Positions 16,711 to 26,092 of a stretch of DNA of 37,816 bases are shown piece by piece. The notes under the pieces were generated by a model that was not told the DNA's origin, searched no databases, and saw only the letters and a list, made by a program, of their open reading frames with translations. How positions within the stretch are numbered: position 1 is the stretch's first letter; the number at the start of each line of letters is the position of its first letter. The stretch is from Bacillota bacterium (GTDB lineage: Bacteria > Bacillota > Clostridia > Acetivibrionales > DTU013), in the NCBI GenBank assembly GCA_023435305.1, contig JAEYRV010000012.1, positions 1 through 37,816 on the forward strand, written 5' to 3'. A program made the translations under genes and the position numbers.

Positions 16711-19700
16711 CTATTCTAATATTTTAAGAGCCACGAATGCAAGATCAGTGATATCGATCACACCGTCATTGTTGATGTCTGCTGCTTTTGCCTCATCCCA
16801 ATTCGGGCTGGCGGTGTCACAGCCATAGTAGTAAGCTATGATTGCCAGGTCGCCAATATCAATGTCTCCATTTTCATTGTTGTCTCCGATGTCAAATACA
16901 AGCTTACTTGCATTGAAAGTATCAATGGCAGAATTCAATGTCTCAACGGCAGAATCCACCTGGGCCTGAGTTGCATTTCCATCATTCAGAACAGCTTTAG
17001 CTGCATCTATAGCTGACATCAATATCGCCTTCGAGCCCACAGGATATTGTCCTGCCAATGTGCCTTCCTCTGCCGCAGCATAAGCGCCTTCTGCTAATGT
17101 GATCGTTGCAGACAATGCTGCCTTATCAGCCGATACCACTCCTACTGAGATGGACTTACTGGAAACGACAGCATCGATGATCGATCCGTCGGCTCCTATG
17201 CCCAGCTGAGCCTTTGTAACTGCAATGTTGCCCGAGGCATTACTAACTCCGCTTTTAACCTTGAAGCTTGCATTCAGTACCGGAGTACTGTCTCCCATTA
17301 CCCCGCCGATATCGACGGAGATTATTCTTACCGCCCCTGGCGTTGTGGAGCTGTCAGTAATAACCATCACATTATCGCTTGCTCCTTCAGTCTTAATGTA
17401 CTCGAACAGACTTGCATCATATGTCAAAGTGATATCCTGTGCATATACAGCCTGTGTCACATTATCAAGGTTTATACCGACTGTGAAGGTGCTGTCGGGC
17501 TGAACGCTGCTGTCGCCTGTTATGGATACTGCAGTTTCAAGAGCCGGCCTGCTCTGATCGAACATCCAATCAAAGATGTTCTTGTCTGCATACTCTTCAT
17601 GGCTTGGGCCAAACCTGCTGAGAGCATTCGATTGACCGATAAGATTACTGTACAACTGGGCTTCGGTTTCATGCGGCGTCCAGTCAAAGCCGTAGTATGG
17701 GAAATTAAAGGCCTGGTTGGTATCCAGAACCGTACAGTTGGCATTTTTATATAAGCCGCTGGCGCCAGCGCCGGTTGAGAAATAAGTCGTCCAGGTAGTA
17801 CCCATGAAGTCATCTTTATGAGTATTCGCCCATATGGCGGTCTTTGTGTACTCAGGGTTCGCAATAAGCTGATCCGCAGATGGCAGGTTGCCTCCTGCAA
17901 GCAGAACGATTGCTGTCAGGAACTCAGGATTGCGGGTGTAGAAGCCAGCTGTGTACATGCTGCCCATCGAGAAGCCGGACATGTAGATACGATTCGGATC
18001 TACTTTGCCCTCATCGACCAGTTTGTTAACGTATGCTATAAGGGCTTCGTTATTGGACTGATTGTCTGAGTGGTTCTGTGTTGCTATGATGTGCGCATTG
18101 TACTTGCCGGGGTTCTCCAATTGGAGCTTGGAAAGCACTGCTGCGCCGTTGGCGGTCTGCATTGGTGCGAAGTAGTCACCCGAAGAGCCGCCGCGGCCGC
18201 CGCCATGGTTATAGATGAACAGCGGGAGAGGACCGAGGTCTTCCCAGGACTCGTCGATGGAAATCAGGATGTCCATACTGCCTGAGCCGCCGGGGTTCGT
18301 TTTGTCCGGCACAAACTTGTCGAGCGCCTTATTTACTACCGCTGTCTGAGTGAATTTCGGGGTTATGGCAGTACCGTCTGCCAGCTTGATCTCACCATCC
18401 ACATTAATACGGTAATTGAGGATCGCCGAGTATGCGTTTTGCAGGTTGCCCGAAACCATTGCTCCGGATGCATATCCATTGGCATTCCAGAACTCGAATT
18501 CAACTATGATGTAGCGGCCGCTCCCGGGTAATTCTGTTACGAGGTCATCGGATCCCGGTGCGGGTGTTATGTAGCCAAGCGGTTCGGGATCATTGTTTAC
18601 ATATACTCTGGTGATTCTGCGCGTGCCGTCGAAAATCACTTCCAGACCATCAAGCCTTGTGTTCCTGGCCGCCGCCGTGAAAGTCTTGCCGCTCAGGTCG
18701 GCAAGGTTTACCTCGTTGCCTTCTCCAAGGTCGATTATGACCGCCGTAGTGACATTGCCCACAGAGAATATGTCGTTATACACTGTGAACGGCACATCCA
18801 TTGCGGTTGCAGCAGGCTTGAATGTCACATGGATCGTTATGCCGCTTTCGATGACATTCGCAATTGTATATGTGTTGTCTGTAACTTCCACTTCTTCGCC
18901 ATTGACCGTAACCTTATCCACTTCAAACCCAAAAGCGGGGTTAAACGTAAAGGTCACATCTTCGCCATCGTTTACCCAAACATGGCCTGCCAGTGAGGAT
19001 GGGCTTATGCTGCCGTTGGCGCCGGATGACGCCATGACGTAGTGCTGGACGCTCACATCCACATTCGGTTCATACAGCCGCAATGCCGGTGACGCCTGCA
19101 TCTGCTGAATCAATTGATCTGCGCTCGTAGAGCTCGCTGCAAAGCTCCTGGCGGTATATCCGTCTTCCGTACTCGTCAGAGCAAAGTTCCACTGGTTGTT
19201 CCCGGCCCACAAGTACAGGGCCACTGTACCTTCATTTTCATCCAGAACATACAGCAGCATGCTCTGCTGGTTGCCATTGATGGCCGCGCCGGTCGTGTTG
19301 AGAGGCGCATGCTGCGCATTGAAGCTGGACTCCCTTCTCAGCGGTTCCGTGCCTCCGCCTGCGCCGGGAGCATCGTTCAATAAACGGTAGCCCGGGCTTC
19401 CGCCAAGGCCGCCGGATGCTGCCGCAGTGTTTGTGCCAAGGCCAAACTGCCAGATCATGTCGGCTGTCACTTCGGATGTGATCAAGCCGTCTTCGATCGT
19501 CACGGGCTTGGACACCATACCGATCTGGGTGTCGCCGGTGACATCGCCGGGTGTACTGATCGTTGCCTGAGCATTAGCCAGCGCACCATGCTCGGATACG
19601 ATGAGATAGCTTTTGCCGATCTGGATGTCAGCAGGGTCGACCTGCCTCCACGTCACGCTTGGTTCCTCCGCCGAAAAGGCAGTTGCTCCCGGATACAACG

Positions 19701-19749
19701 TTGTTAACATAATCAGTACAAGTAATAGTGTTGCTGCTTTTTTCAACAT
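16711..19749 (-). CDS. Secreted multidomain esterase with cohesin-like and dockerin domains
   Basis: About 1,012 residues from ATG 19749, which has AAGGAGG nine bases upstream; the frame extends to 19842 without a ribosome site. A signal peptide (MLKKAATLLLVLIMLTTL) is followed by an N-terminal region of unknown fold and an alpha/beta hydrolase (about 500-730). The hydrolase shows FIYNHGGGRGGSSG as oxyanion region, GFSMGS (Ser near 594) as nucleophile elbow, and a later FGPSHEE histidine. Residues ~740-880 look cohesin-like (VSITGDSS ... YAQDITLTYDASLFEYI ... GAVRIISVDIGG). A helical FIVAR-like linker (~885-950) leads to a type I dockerin (~952-1012) with two Ca-binding loops, GDNNENGDIDIGDLA and ADINNDGVIDITDLA. 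It probably de-esterifies plant polysaccharide, tethered by its dockerin to a cohesin partner. It follows the permease genes and may belong to their operon. Confidence 0.88.
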   Translation of the reverse strand: MLKKAATLLLVLIMLTTLYPGATAFSAEEPSVTWRQVDPADIQIGKSYLIVSEHGALANAQATISTPGDVTGDTQIGMVSKPVTIEDGLITSEVTADMIWQFGLGTNTAAASGGLGGSPGYRLLNDAPGAGGGTEPLRRESSFNAQHAPLNTTGAAINGNQQSMLLYVLDENEGTVALYLWAGNNQWNFALTSTEDGYTARSFAASSTSADQLIQQMQASPALRLYEPNVDVSVQHYVMASSGANGSISPSSLAGHVWVNDGEDVTFTFNPAFGFEVDKVTVNGEEVEVTDNTYTIANVIESGITIHVTFKPAATAMDVPFTVYNDIFSVGNVTTAVIIDLGEGNEVNLADLSGKTFTAAARNTRLDGLEVIFDGTRRITRVYVNNDPEPLGYITPAPGSDDLVTELPGSGRYIIVEFEFWNANGYASGAMVSGNLQNAYSAILNYRINVDGEIKLADGTAITPKFTQTAVVNKALDKFVPDKTNPGGSGSMDILISIDESWEDLGPLPLFIYNHGGGRGGSSGDYFAPMQTANGAAVLSKLQLENPGKYNAHIIATQNHSDNQSNNEALIAYVNKLVDEGKVDPNRIYMSGFSMGSMYTAGFYTRNPEFLTAIVLLAGGNLPSADQLIANPEYTKTAIWANTHKDDFMGTTWTTYFSTGAGASGLYKNANCTVLDTNQAFNFPYYGFDWTPHETEAQLYSNLIGQSNALSRFGPSHEEYADKNIFDWMFDQSRPALETAVSITGDSSVQPDSTFTVGINLDNVTQAVYAQDITLTYDASLFEYIKTEGASDNVMVITDSSTTPGAVRIISVDIGGVMGDSTPVLNASFKVKSGVSNASGNIAVTKAQLGIGADGSIIDAVVSSKSISVGVVSADKAALSATITLAEGAYAAAEEGTLAGQYPVGSKAILMSAIDAAKAVLNDGNATQAQVDSAVETLNSAIDTFNASKLVFDIGDNNENGDIDIGDLAIIAYYYGCDTASPNWDEAKAADINNDGVIDITDLAFVALKILE

Positions 19750-19931
19750 ACGATGAAACCTCCTTAAGTAAATTTTTGCCTCTTTTGTTCTGGAGTTGGG
19801 GTTCTCTGTTTTCAGCCTCGTTGTTGCGCGCAACGCGGCCAAGCAAACTGCTTTACAGAACGGGCGGTCCTCTGTTGAGCTCTTCAGAATTCACCTCCTT
19901 GTTTTAAGGATCAGGTTTGTCCGACTTGTTC

Positions 19932-20780
19932 TCATCCTTTCAGACCGGTAGTTGCGATCCCCTCGACAAAATACTTCTGGCAGAAAAAAAACAAAATGAC
20001 AACCGGCAAAACCACCAGACAGGACATCGCCATAATGCTGTTCCACGCTGTTGTGGCTTCGGAATCCATTGTCATCCTGAGAGCCAGAGACACGGTGTAT
20101 TTTTTGATGCTGCTTATGTAAATAAGGGAGTTGAAATAATCGTTGTATGTCCACAGGAACTGAAACAAACCGGCCGAGAATAAAGCCGGCTTAAGAAGCG
20201 GAAGCAGGATCCTGACAAGTATTCCAAATGACCCGCAGCCGTCGATGTAGGCAGCTTCGTCAAGATCCTGCGGAAGTCCGCGAATAAACTGCACCAGCAT
20301 ATATGTAAAAAACGGATAACAGGCAAAGGCGGCCATAAGATAAAACGGGTAATAGCTGTCGATCACTTTTAGATCCCGAAAAATGGTATAGCGGGGGATA
20401 ATCAAAATAGCGTTCGGCAGCATAAGCGTTCCCAGCAGGATCGTAAAGAGCAGCTTTTTGCCCCTGAACTCAAATCGCGCAAAACCATAGGCGACAAGCG
20501 CGCTGGTGATAACCGTAAGTATTGTGGTCGGCGCCACCAGCAGAAACGAATTGGTGAAAAATTTTGAGTATGTATTTCCGCCGACGCCCCTCCAGCCATA
20601 TCGGAACGATTCAAAGCTGAACGATTGCGGAAGTAATCTGACCCCAGCAAATATCTCGCTGTTCGTTTTAAAGCTTGCAAAAAACATCCATATCAGCGGA
20701 TAGCACATGAGAATGCCAATAATTATCAGAATGGCATATGAAAACACATTACCAAATATCTTTTTCGACGTTATACGCAT
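19932..20780 (-). CDS. Carbohydrate ABC transporter permease (MalG-like)
   Basis: 282 residues with six transmembrane segments and the cytoplasmic EAA loop EAAYIDGCGSFGILVRILLP (about 185-205) that docks the ATPase in CUT1-type sugar importers. The N-terminal YAILIIIGILMCYPLIWMFF and C-terminal ..GIATTGLKG are typical MalG-side features. It begins 19 bp after the partner permease gene. No ATP-binding subunit is encoded in the operon; CUT1 systems often share a distant MsmK/UgpC-type ATPase. Confidence 0.93.
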   Translation of the reverse strand: MRITSKKIFGNVFSYAILIIIGILMCYPLIWMFFASFKTNSEIFAGVRLLPQSFSFESFRYGWRGVGGNTYSKFFTNSFLLVAPTTILTVITSALVAYGFARFEFRGKKLLFTILLGTLMLPNAILIIPRYTIFRDLKVIDSYYPFYLMAAFACYPFFTYMLVQFIRGLPQDLDEAAYIDGCGSFGILVRILLPLLKPALFSAGLFQFLWTYNDYFNSLIYISSIKKYTVSLALRMTMDSEATTAWNSIMAMSCLVVLPVVILFFFCQKYFVEGIATTGLKG

Positions 20781-20799
20781 GGCAGCATCACCAATCTCT

Positions 20800-21690
20800 T
20801 TATTTTTCGTCGTTATAAAAAACCCAATATTTCGAACTTGTGAATAATAAAACCGTAAAAAGTCCCACTATACTAAAGATGATCCAGGAAGTAGCGCTGG
20901 CATACCCCATTTTCAAAAGCTTAAATCCATCGTTATACAGCTTCACTCCAAGCATATATGTAGACTGCAGCGGTCCTCCCTTGGTAACGACAAAGGCGGA
21001 TGTGAAATTTTGCATGGCGTTCAGTGTCTGCATAATGATACAGAAGAAAATGATGGGAGAAATGCCAGGTAAGGTGATGAAAAAAAATCTCCTGACGCTG
21101 TTGGCTCCGTCCATTTTTGCCGATTCATACAGCGAATTAGGCACTTGTTTCAGAGCCGCCAGGAACATTACCATTGAAGAACCGAACTGCCAGACCTCAA
21201 GCAGGCTCAATGTAGGCAGGGCCATCTTCGGGTCGCCTAAAAAAGAAACGCCGGGAATGCCTATGAATTTCAGCCAGCCGTTGACCATACCATTGTCGAT
21301 GAACATTATCTTCCAGAGGACGGCGACCGCAATGCTGCCTCCAAACAAAGACGGCAGGTAATAGACGGTTCGAAGGACGCTTATTCCCTTACGGGCTTTA
21401 TTCAGCATCAAAGCAATGGCAAGTGACATTAACAATTTGCACGGCACAGTGTAAACCGTATAAAGCAGAGTCGCTTTCAGTGACTTATAAAATTCGGGGT
21501 CTTTCGTAAGTAGCTTCACATAGTTGCCAAACCCGATAAAGACATGTTTTGACAACGGATTGTAGTTGCAGAGAGAATAATAAAATGAAATGAAAAACGG
21601 ATACACTGAGAATATTACTATTCCGATGAGCCAGGGCAAAATATACAGATACGCCATCCTGCTTCGCTTGGAAAAACTATTGCCTTTCAT
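20800..21690 (-). CDS. Carbohydrate ABC transporter permease (MalF-like)
   Basis: About 296 residues from ATG 21690 (MKGNSFSKRSRMAYLYILPW); GAAAGGA lies upstream, and the open frame to 21741 adds a leader without better support. There are six transmembrane helices and the EAA loop ESAKMDGANSVRRFFFITLP near residue 205. This is the usual MalF-side CUT1 permease without a long periplasmic loop. It lies between the solute-binding lipoprotein gene and the MalG-like gene. A strong stem-loop sits in the gap before it. Confidence 0.92.
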   Translation of the reverse strand: MKGNSFSKRSRMAYLYILPWLIGIVIFSVYPFFISFYYSLCNYNPLSKHVFIGFGNYVKLLTKDPEFYKSLKATLLYTVYTVPCKLLMSLAIALMLNKARKGISVLRTVYYLPSLFGGSIAVAVLWKIMFIDNGMVNGWLKFIGIPGVSFLGDPKMALPTLSLLEVWQFGSSMVMFLAALKQVPNSLYESAKMDGANSVRRFFFITLPGISPIIFFCIIMQTLNAMQNFTSAFVVTKGGPLQSTYMLGVKLYNDGFKLLKMGYASATSWIIFSIVGLFTVLLFTSSKYWVFYNDEK

Positions 21691-21759
21691 GATACATGCC
21701 ATTCCTTTCAAAGGGAACAAGCAGATAAATAATATTACCACACATCAGTTCCCTGATTT

Positions 21760-21794
21760 CAATGAAGGGGTATCATGCGAATACCCCTTCATTG
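21760..21794 (-). promoter_or_regulatory. Perfect 14-bp stem-loop between binding-protein and permease genes
   Basis: CAATGAAGGGGTAT (21760-21773) and ATACCCCTTCATTG (21781-21794) pair perfectly around a 7-nt loop. There is no U tract after it on the minus strand. Such intercistronic hairpins commonly stabilise the upstream mRNA, so the abundant binding protein is made in excess over the permeases (known for mal-type operons; inferred here). Confidence 0.75.
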
Positions 21795-21846
21795 CTGCAG
21801 TCATAATTAGTTTAAAGCATTGACATATGAACTTGAAAACTATGTG

Positions 21847-23256
21847 TTATTGTGTGGCAAGAAAGCTGTTTAATTTTTCGACAACATCCTTTGCTGCCTC
21901 CGCAGGGGTCATAGAACCGTAGGAAACCGCCTCATAGGCTTCTTCCAGAATCTTTGAGGCTTCGGCTGATGTGGTCAGTCCGCCATCGTCAAAGCCATTA
22001 TAAGAGAGGCTGCGTTCCACGGTCTCGGCCGTCAGTTTATCGAGGGTACCATTTTCGGAAACGATTTTCTGCGCGAAGGCTGTGGGCGGGACCGACCTTA
22101 CTGTCTTGAGTATTTCAGCCGCTTCCTCGGTGTTGAAGAAGAAGTCCAGGAACAACGCAGCCTCCTCAGGATGCTTTGTTTCCGCATATATCCCCATGAA
22201 CTGGGGGCAGTTGTTGACCCAGCCGTCACTCTTGCGGTCTGGCAGCAGCGGCATACATCCCGCGATGTATTCCACATTGGGATTGGCTTCCATCAGGACC
22301 AGCGCGCTGGAGGTGTAGCCGACGGATGCGACATACTTTCCGTTTATCCAGTTCGGGTCCTCCTGATCCTTGTTCGGGTGGTAGGGCGCTTTATAAGCTG
22401 CAGGTGCGCAGGTTTTTGATTTGTACAATCTGTCAATAAGGTCAAAGCACTGTGCAAACTGCTCTTCGGTCATGTTGAGAGTCTTTTTTGCATCATCGAT
22501 AATTGGAACGCCATTTATCTGACGGGTGTATGTACGAATAAAGAAAGAGACTCCGCAGCTGGTATTGACAGAGAGCAGATAAAGCTCCGGATCGTACGCC
22601 TGTACTTGCTTGCCCCAATCTATTAGCTTCTCCCAATCGTATTGCTGGGTCAAATCGATGCCGATTTTATCGGCCAGAGTCTTGTTGACAATGAGTGCGC
22701 TGCCCGCAACGCCGGTCGGAATGGCGTACTGATTACCGGTGCCAAACTGGCCGTTGACCTTGATAAAGTTAGCATCGAACTTGTCGAACTTGATGGATTT
22801 CAGAGAAGAAAGATTATACAGCACGCCCATTTTCGCGTATTCCGGTCCTGCTCCGGTTTCGATCTGAAAGATGTCCGGTGCGGTTTTTGTGGAAAACTCA
22901 GTTGTTTTCTTGTCGTTATAGCCGTCCTGTGCGCCATATTCAGGTTCGATCGTTATGTTGGGATACTTCTTCATGAACGCATCTATGACAGCCAGGGTCG
23001 CTTCGTGGCGCGCGTCACCGCCCCACCATGAGAATCGCAGTGTTATCTTCTCGCCGCCTGCAGAGGTTGATTCGTTAGTCGTCGCCGGGGGTGTTTCCGG
23101 GGGTGTTTCTGCAGGTGTAACTGCGGGTGTTTCTGTGGCCGGTCCTGTGGCCGGTCCTGTTGAGGTCGGACTCTGACTGCTCCCGCAGCCTGCCGCTAAT
23201 GAGACCACCATTACCATGGATAAGATGAGGGCCCATGCTTTTCTCCAGCATTTCAT
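21847..23256 (-). CDS. Sugar-binding lipoprotein of the ABC importer
   Basis: 469 residues. The signal peptide ends in the lipobox SLAAGC with lipidated Cys24, then comes a Thr/Pro/Glu-rich flexible linker (residues ~28-60). The mature part is a family 1 extracellular solute-binding protein: ITLRFSWWGGDARHEATLAV near 70-90, then NITIEPEYGAQDGYNDK, and several Trp/Tyr residues consistent with sugar stacking. GGAGGAGAG lies a few bases before ATG 23256. It follows the beta-hydroxyacid dehydrogenase gene by 66 bp and precedes the two permeases, completing a CUT1-type importer apart from its ATPase. Confidence 0.93.
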   Translation of the reverse strand: MKCWRKAWALILSMVMVVSLAAGCGSSQSPTSTGPATGPATETPAVTPAETPPETPPATTNESTSAGGEKITLRFSWWGGDARHEATLAVIDAFMKKYPNITIEPEYGAQDGYNDKKTTEFSTKTAPDIFQIETGAGPEYAKMGVLYNLSSLKSIKFDKFDANFIKVNGQFGTGNQYAIPTGVAGSALIVNKTLADKIGIDLTQQYDWEKLIDWGKQVQAYDPELYLLSVNTSCGVSFFIRTYTRQINGVPIIDDAKKTLNMTEEQFAQCFDLIDRLYKSKTCAPAAYKAPYHPNKDQEDPNWINGKYVASVGYTSSALVLMEANPNVEYIAGCMPLLPDRKSDGWVNNCPQFMGIYAETKHPEEAALFLDFFFNTEEAAEILKTVRSVPPTAFAQKIVSENGTLDKLTAETVERSLSYNGFDDGGLTTSAEASKILEEAYEAVSYGSMTPAEAAKDVVEKLNSFLATQ

Positions 23257-23322
23257 AATACTCTCCTCCTTTATTTACAGTTTGATAATAATGCACACAT
23301 GATAAAACCTATCAACTGATCC

Positions 23323-24210
23323 TCACTTGCTGATTGATTCTCCCGATATCTTTGCATAATATTTTGCAAGGGCGCTATGGTCGTCCTGGCCGGCTCCATC
23401 GGCCCGCAGAGTCTGAAACATTTCCATGACAATGGCGGTGAGGGGCAGCGGGGAGGCATTGACCCGACCGGTTTCCAGGGCATTTGCCAAGTCCTTTATG
23501 TGAAGTTCGACACGGAAGCCCGGCTTATATTCGCCCCTGATCATCATAGGCGCTTTCGCGTTCATTACTGTTGATCCGGCTAATCCCCCTTTTATTGCTT
23601 CGTATACCTGCATGGGTTCCACGCCGGCCTTCCTGGCCAGTGTGAGCGCTTCTGCCAGGGCGGCGATATTGCATGCAACAACAATCTGATTGGCAAGCTT
23701 CGTGGTGTTTCCGGCGCCGATCCCGCCGCAATAAACAGCCGAAGCCCCCATTTTCAGAAGAATGTCGTCTTTTACACTTTCAAATAGAGCTTTGTCACCG
23801 CCGACCATGATGGAAAGAGATCCGTCGATTGCTTTGGGTTCGCCTCCTGAAACCGGAGCATCCAGCATTCTCACACCTGCTTTTTCACATTCAGCAGCTA
23901 TTTCCTGCGAGGCGCCGGGCGCGATAGAAGACATGTCTATCAGCAGGGCACCGGCCTTTGCACCTTTCAGGATGCCGTTTTCCCCGAGGACGACAGTTTT
24001 TACCTGAGGAGAGTCTGGGAGCATCGTTATAATGCACATGCAGGATTCGGCAACATTTTCCGGAGAAGCTGCGGCCACTGCACCAGCTGCAACTGCCTGA
24101 TCCATTCTTTCTTTTGAAATATCGAAAACAACCAACTGGTGACCTGCCTTCAGAAGATTATATGCCATTGGTTTACCCATTATGCCAAGGCCAATGAATC
24201 CAATTCTCAT
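23323..24210 (-). CDS. Beta-hydroxyacid dehydrogenase (3-hydroxyisobutyrate dehydrogenase / tartronate semialdehyde reductase family)
   Basis: 295 residues, the typical length. A Rossmann motif GLGIMG (7-12) and substrate-binding DAPVSGGEPKAIDGSL (about 117-132) are followed by the catalytic lysine K171 in GAGNTTKLANQ. Asp30 after the second strand (VVFD) would favour NAD over NADP. Family members reversibly oxidise short beta-hydroxyacids, for example tartronate semialdehyde to glycerate or 3-hydroxyisobutyrate. Its ATG overlaps the stop of the transketolase C-subunit gene by four bases with AAAGGAG upstream, so expression is coupled to that enzyme. A role in processing the short-chain product of the same pathway is inferred. 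Confidence 0.9.
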   Translation of the reverse strand: MRIGFIGLGIMGKPMAYNLLKAGHQLVVFDISKERMDQAVAAGAVAAASPENVAESCMCIITMLPDSPQVKTVVLGENGILKGAKAGALLIDMSSIAPGASQEIAAECEKAGVRMLDAPVSGGEPKAIDGSLSIMVGGDKALFESVKDDILLKMGASAVYCGGIGAGNTTKLANQIVVACNIAALAEALTLARKAGVEPMQVYEAIKGGLAGSTVMNAKAPMMIRGEYKPGFRVELHIKDLANALETGRVNASPLPLTAIVMEMFQTLRADGAGQDDHSALAKYYAKISGESISK

Positions 24211-25202
24211 GTCGTAAACTCCTTTCCTGTATCGTTAGTATAAAGTCGAAACTTTCGTAATAATGCCGTGGTTTTATTTACAATCGCTGTGTCTGTCAGA
24301 CCGTAGTGCTCCATAAGCTCACCTAAGCTGTGCGCGCTTTGCCCGAACTTATCCTCTATTGCGGCATAATCCATAGGCGTGCTGCTTTGACGCAGAGCAA
24401 AGGCGGTCTGAGCGGCCAGCCCTCCGATACGGCTGTGATCTTCCGCCGTTACAATAGCTTTCACCTGTTCAGAAAGCGCAATAATGCCCTCTGTATCGAA
24501 TGGTTTCATTGTTCCGGCATTTATTACCCTTGCGGAGATCCCCTTTGTCTCAAGAATCGCGGCAGCGTTCATTGCAGCTTCGATCATTGCACCATGGGCG
24601 ACAATGGCGACATCGCTGCCGGGACGCAATTCACTCAGTCTGCCCGGGACAAATTCACCCTTCGTATAGGTTGGCACATCGTTACGCACTATACGAATGT
24701 ATACCGGCCCGTCAATGGCTGACGCAGCCCGCACAGCAAGCCGTGTTTCGTCGGCATCGGCCGGAGTGAACACCGTCATGTTGGGTATGGCCGACATTAT
24801 TGCGACATCTTCCACTGCCTGATGCGTACTGCCGTCGCCGAAATCGGAAAGTCCGCAGGATGATCCGCATATTTTGACATTCAGGTTGCCGATGGCTACT
24901 GTCTGCCTGATCTGATCATAAGCGCGTCCTGAGGCAAAGACCGCAAAGGATGAACAAAATGCGATCTTCCCGGATGCAGCAAGTCCGGCTGCAGTTGAAA
25001 TCATATTCGCCTCGGCTATTCCCATTTCAAAATAGCGATCGGGATAAGCCTTTTGAAACATGGCAGACATGGTAGATTTTCCAAGGTCTGCCTCCAACGC
25101 CACAACATTGGGGTTTTCGGCACCTAAGGCTACAATGGTCTCGCCATATGCCAGCCGCTGACTGTTTCTCTCCAAAGTACTATCCCCTCTTTCTTCAGAC
25201 AT
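24207..25202 (-). CDS. Transketolase, C-terminal (pyrimidine/transketolase-C) subunit
   Basis: 331 residues covering the pyrimidine-binding domain (YGETIVALGAENPNVVALEA, MGIAEANMISTAAGLAASGK, where the Glu of GIAEAN activates thiamine, and GLSDFGDGSTHQAVEDVAIM) and the transketolase C-terminal domain (HGAMIEAAMNAAAILETKGI). It is half of a split transketolase whose other subunit is encoded just upstream. The ATG at 25202 follows the upstream stop by 5 bp but has a weak ribosome site; a TTG at 25175 has AGAGGGG eight bases before it and may be the true start. The two subunits should form an alpha2beta2 enzyme using thiamine diphosphate. Confidence 0.93.
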   Translation of the reverse strand: MSEERGDSTLERNSQRLAYGETIVALGAENPNVVALEADLGKSTMSAMFQKAYPDRYFEMGIAEANMISTAAGLAASGKIAFCSSFAVFASGRAYDQIRQTVAIGNLNVKICGSSCGLSDFGDGSTHQAVEDVAIMSAIPNMTVFTPADADETRLAVRAASAIDGPVYIRIVRNDVPTYTKGEFVPGRLSELRPGSDVAIVAHGAMIEAAMNAAAILETKGISARVINAGTMKPFDTEGIIALSEQVKAIVTAEDHSRIGGLAAQTAFALRQSSTPMDYAAIEDKFGQSAHSLGELMEHYGLTDTAIVNKTTALLRKFRLYTNDTGKEFTT

Positions 25203-25207
25203 CCGCT

Positions 25208-26047
25208 TCAGGACATCGCTTCAATTTTCTCATTCAGCTCCGCGAGTGCGGTATCATATTGCTCCCTGGTCAACACGCAGTTGTGGAAAGACACCTGATT
25301 TTCTGCAAACGAAATTCCTTTTCCTTTGACAGTATTTGCGATGATGACTGTGGGAACTCCTTTTACTGCCGAGGCTTCATAAAAGGCAGCCAGGATCGCT
25401 TCCACATCATGGCCATCTACTTCGATCACATGCCAGCCAAAGCCATTCCACTTTTTCTCCAGCGGATTTGAATTAAAGCGTTCTTCAATGAAACCGGTGG
25501 CTTGTAATGCATTGCGATCGACGATGCCCACAAGATTATCCAGCTTGAAATTCACGGCGGCCATGGCGGCTTCCCATATCTGCCCCTCGGCCATTTCGCC
25601 GTCACCCATTATGCAATATACCTTTTTATCATGGCGCCCATCCAGCTTCATCGCCAGCGACATCCCCACCGCGATACTGAGCCCCTGGCCAAGACTTCCC
25701 GTGCCCGCCTCGATACCCGGTGTCTTCAGCCTGTCAGGGTGTCCCTGCAGCATTGCGCCCAGTTCCTTCGCCTTCCACAGCTCTTCGCGCGGGAAATAGC
25801 CCACTTCCGCCATAGCCGCGTACTGAGCAATAGCTGCATGACCTTTGCTGTAAATGAACTTGTCGCGCTCATCCCATTTCGGATCATCAGGCTTGAAACG
25901 CAGTCTGCTTCCATAAAGAGCCGCAACTATTTCAGCGCTGGAGCATGAGCCCCCCAAATGTCCGATCTGACCCTTGAAGCCGATCATTTCAACTACATCA
26001 AGACGGATCTTGTTTGCCAGGAGCCTTATATCATTTACATTTTGCAT
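25208..26047 (-). CDS. Transketolase, N-terminal (thiamine-diphosphate-binding) subunit
   Basis: 279 residues. It carries the SKGHAA motif (67-72), AGTGSLGQGLSIAVGMSLAM (about 114-133) and the Mg/thiamine-diphosphate motif MGDGEMAEGQIWEA (147-160) ending at IVDRN. This is the N-terminal half of the split transketolases common in Clostridia and archaea. Its start has only a weak ribosome site; it follows the GntR gene by 45 bp. In this operon without other pentose-phosphate genes it more likely acts on a dedicated sugar than in housekeeping metabolism (inference). Confidence 0.93.
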   Translation of the reverse strand: MQNVNDIRLLANKIRLDVVEMIGFKGQIGHLGGSCSSAEIVAALYGSRLRFKPDDPKWDERDKFIYSKGHAAIAQYAAMAEVGYFPREELWKAKELGAMLQGHPDRLKTPGIEAGTGSLGQGLSIAVGMSLAMKLDGRHDKKVYCIMGDGEMAEGQIWEAAMAAVNFKLDNLVGIVDRNALQATGFIEERFNSNPLEKKWNGFGWHVIEVDGHDVEAILAAFYEASAVKGVPTVIIANTVKGKGISFAENQVSFHNCVLTREQYDTALAELNEKIEAMS

Positions 26048-26092
26048 CTAACCACATCCAGTCAGTTTGATTTGTGCCCGACCGCCCACTGT

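Noticed and set aside
19628..19846. 72-residue ORF and 31-codon N-terminal extension at the esterase start
   Set aside because: The AAGGAGG site and signal peptide clearly place the esterase start at 19749; the extension has no ribosome site.
24207..26047. 1-deoxy-xylulose-5-phosphate synthase or pyruvate dehydrogenase E1 instead of transketolase
   Set aside because: The SKGHAA, GDGEMAEGQIWEA and GLSDFGDGSTHQ motifs and the split sizes (279 and 331) fit the two-subunit transketolase family better.
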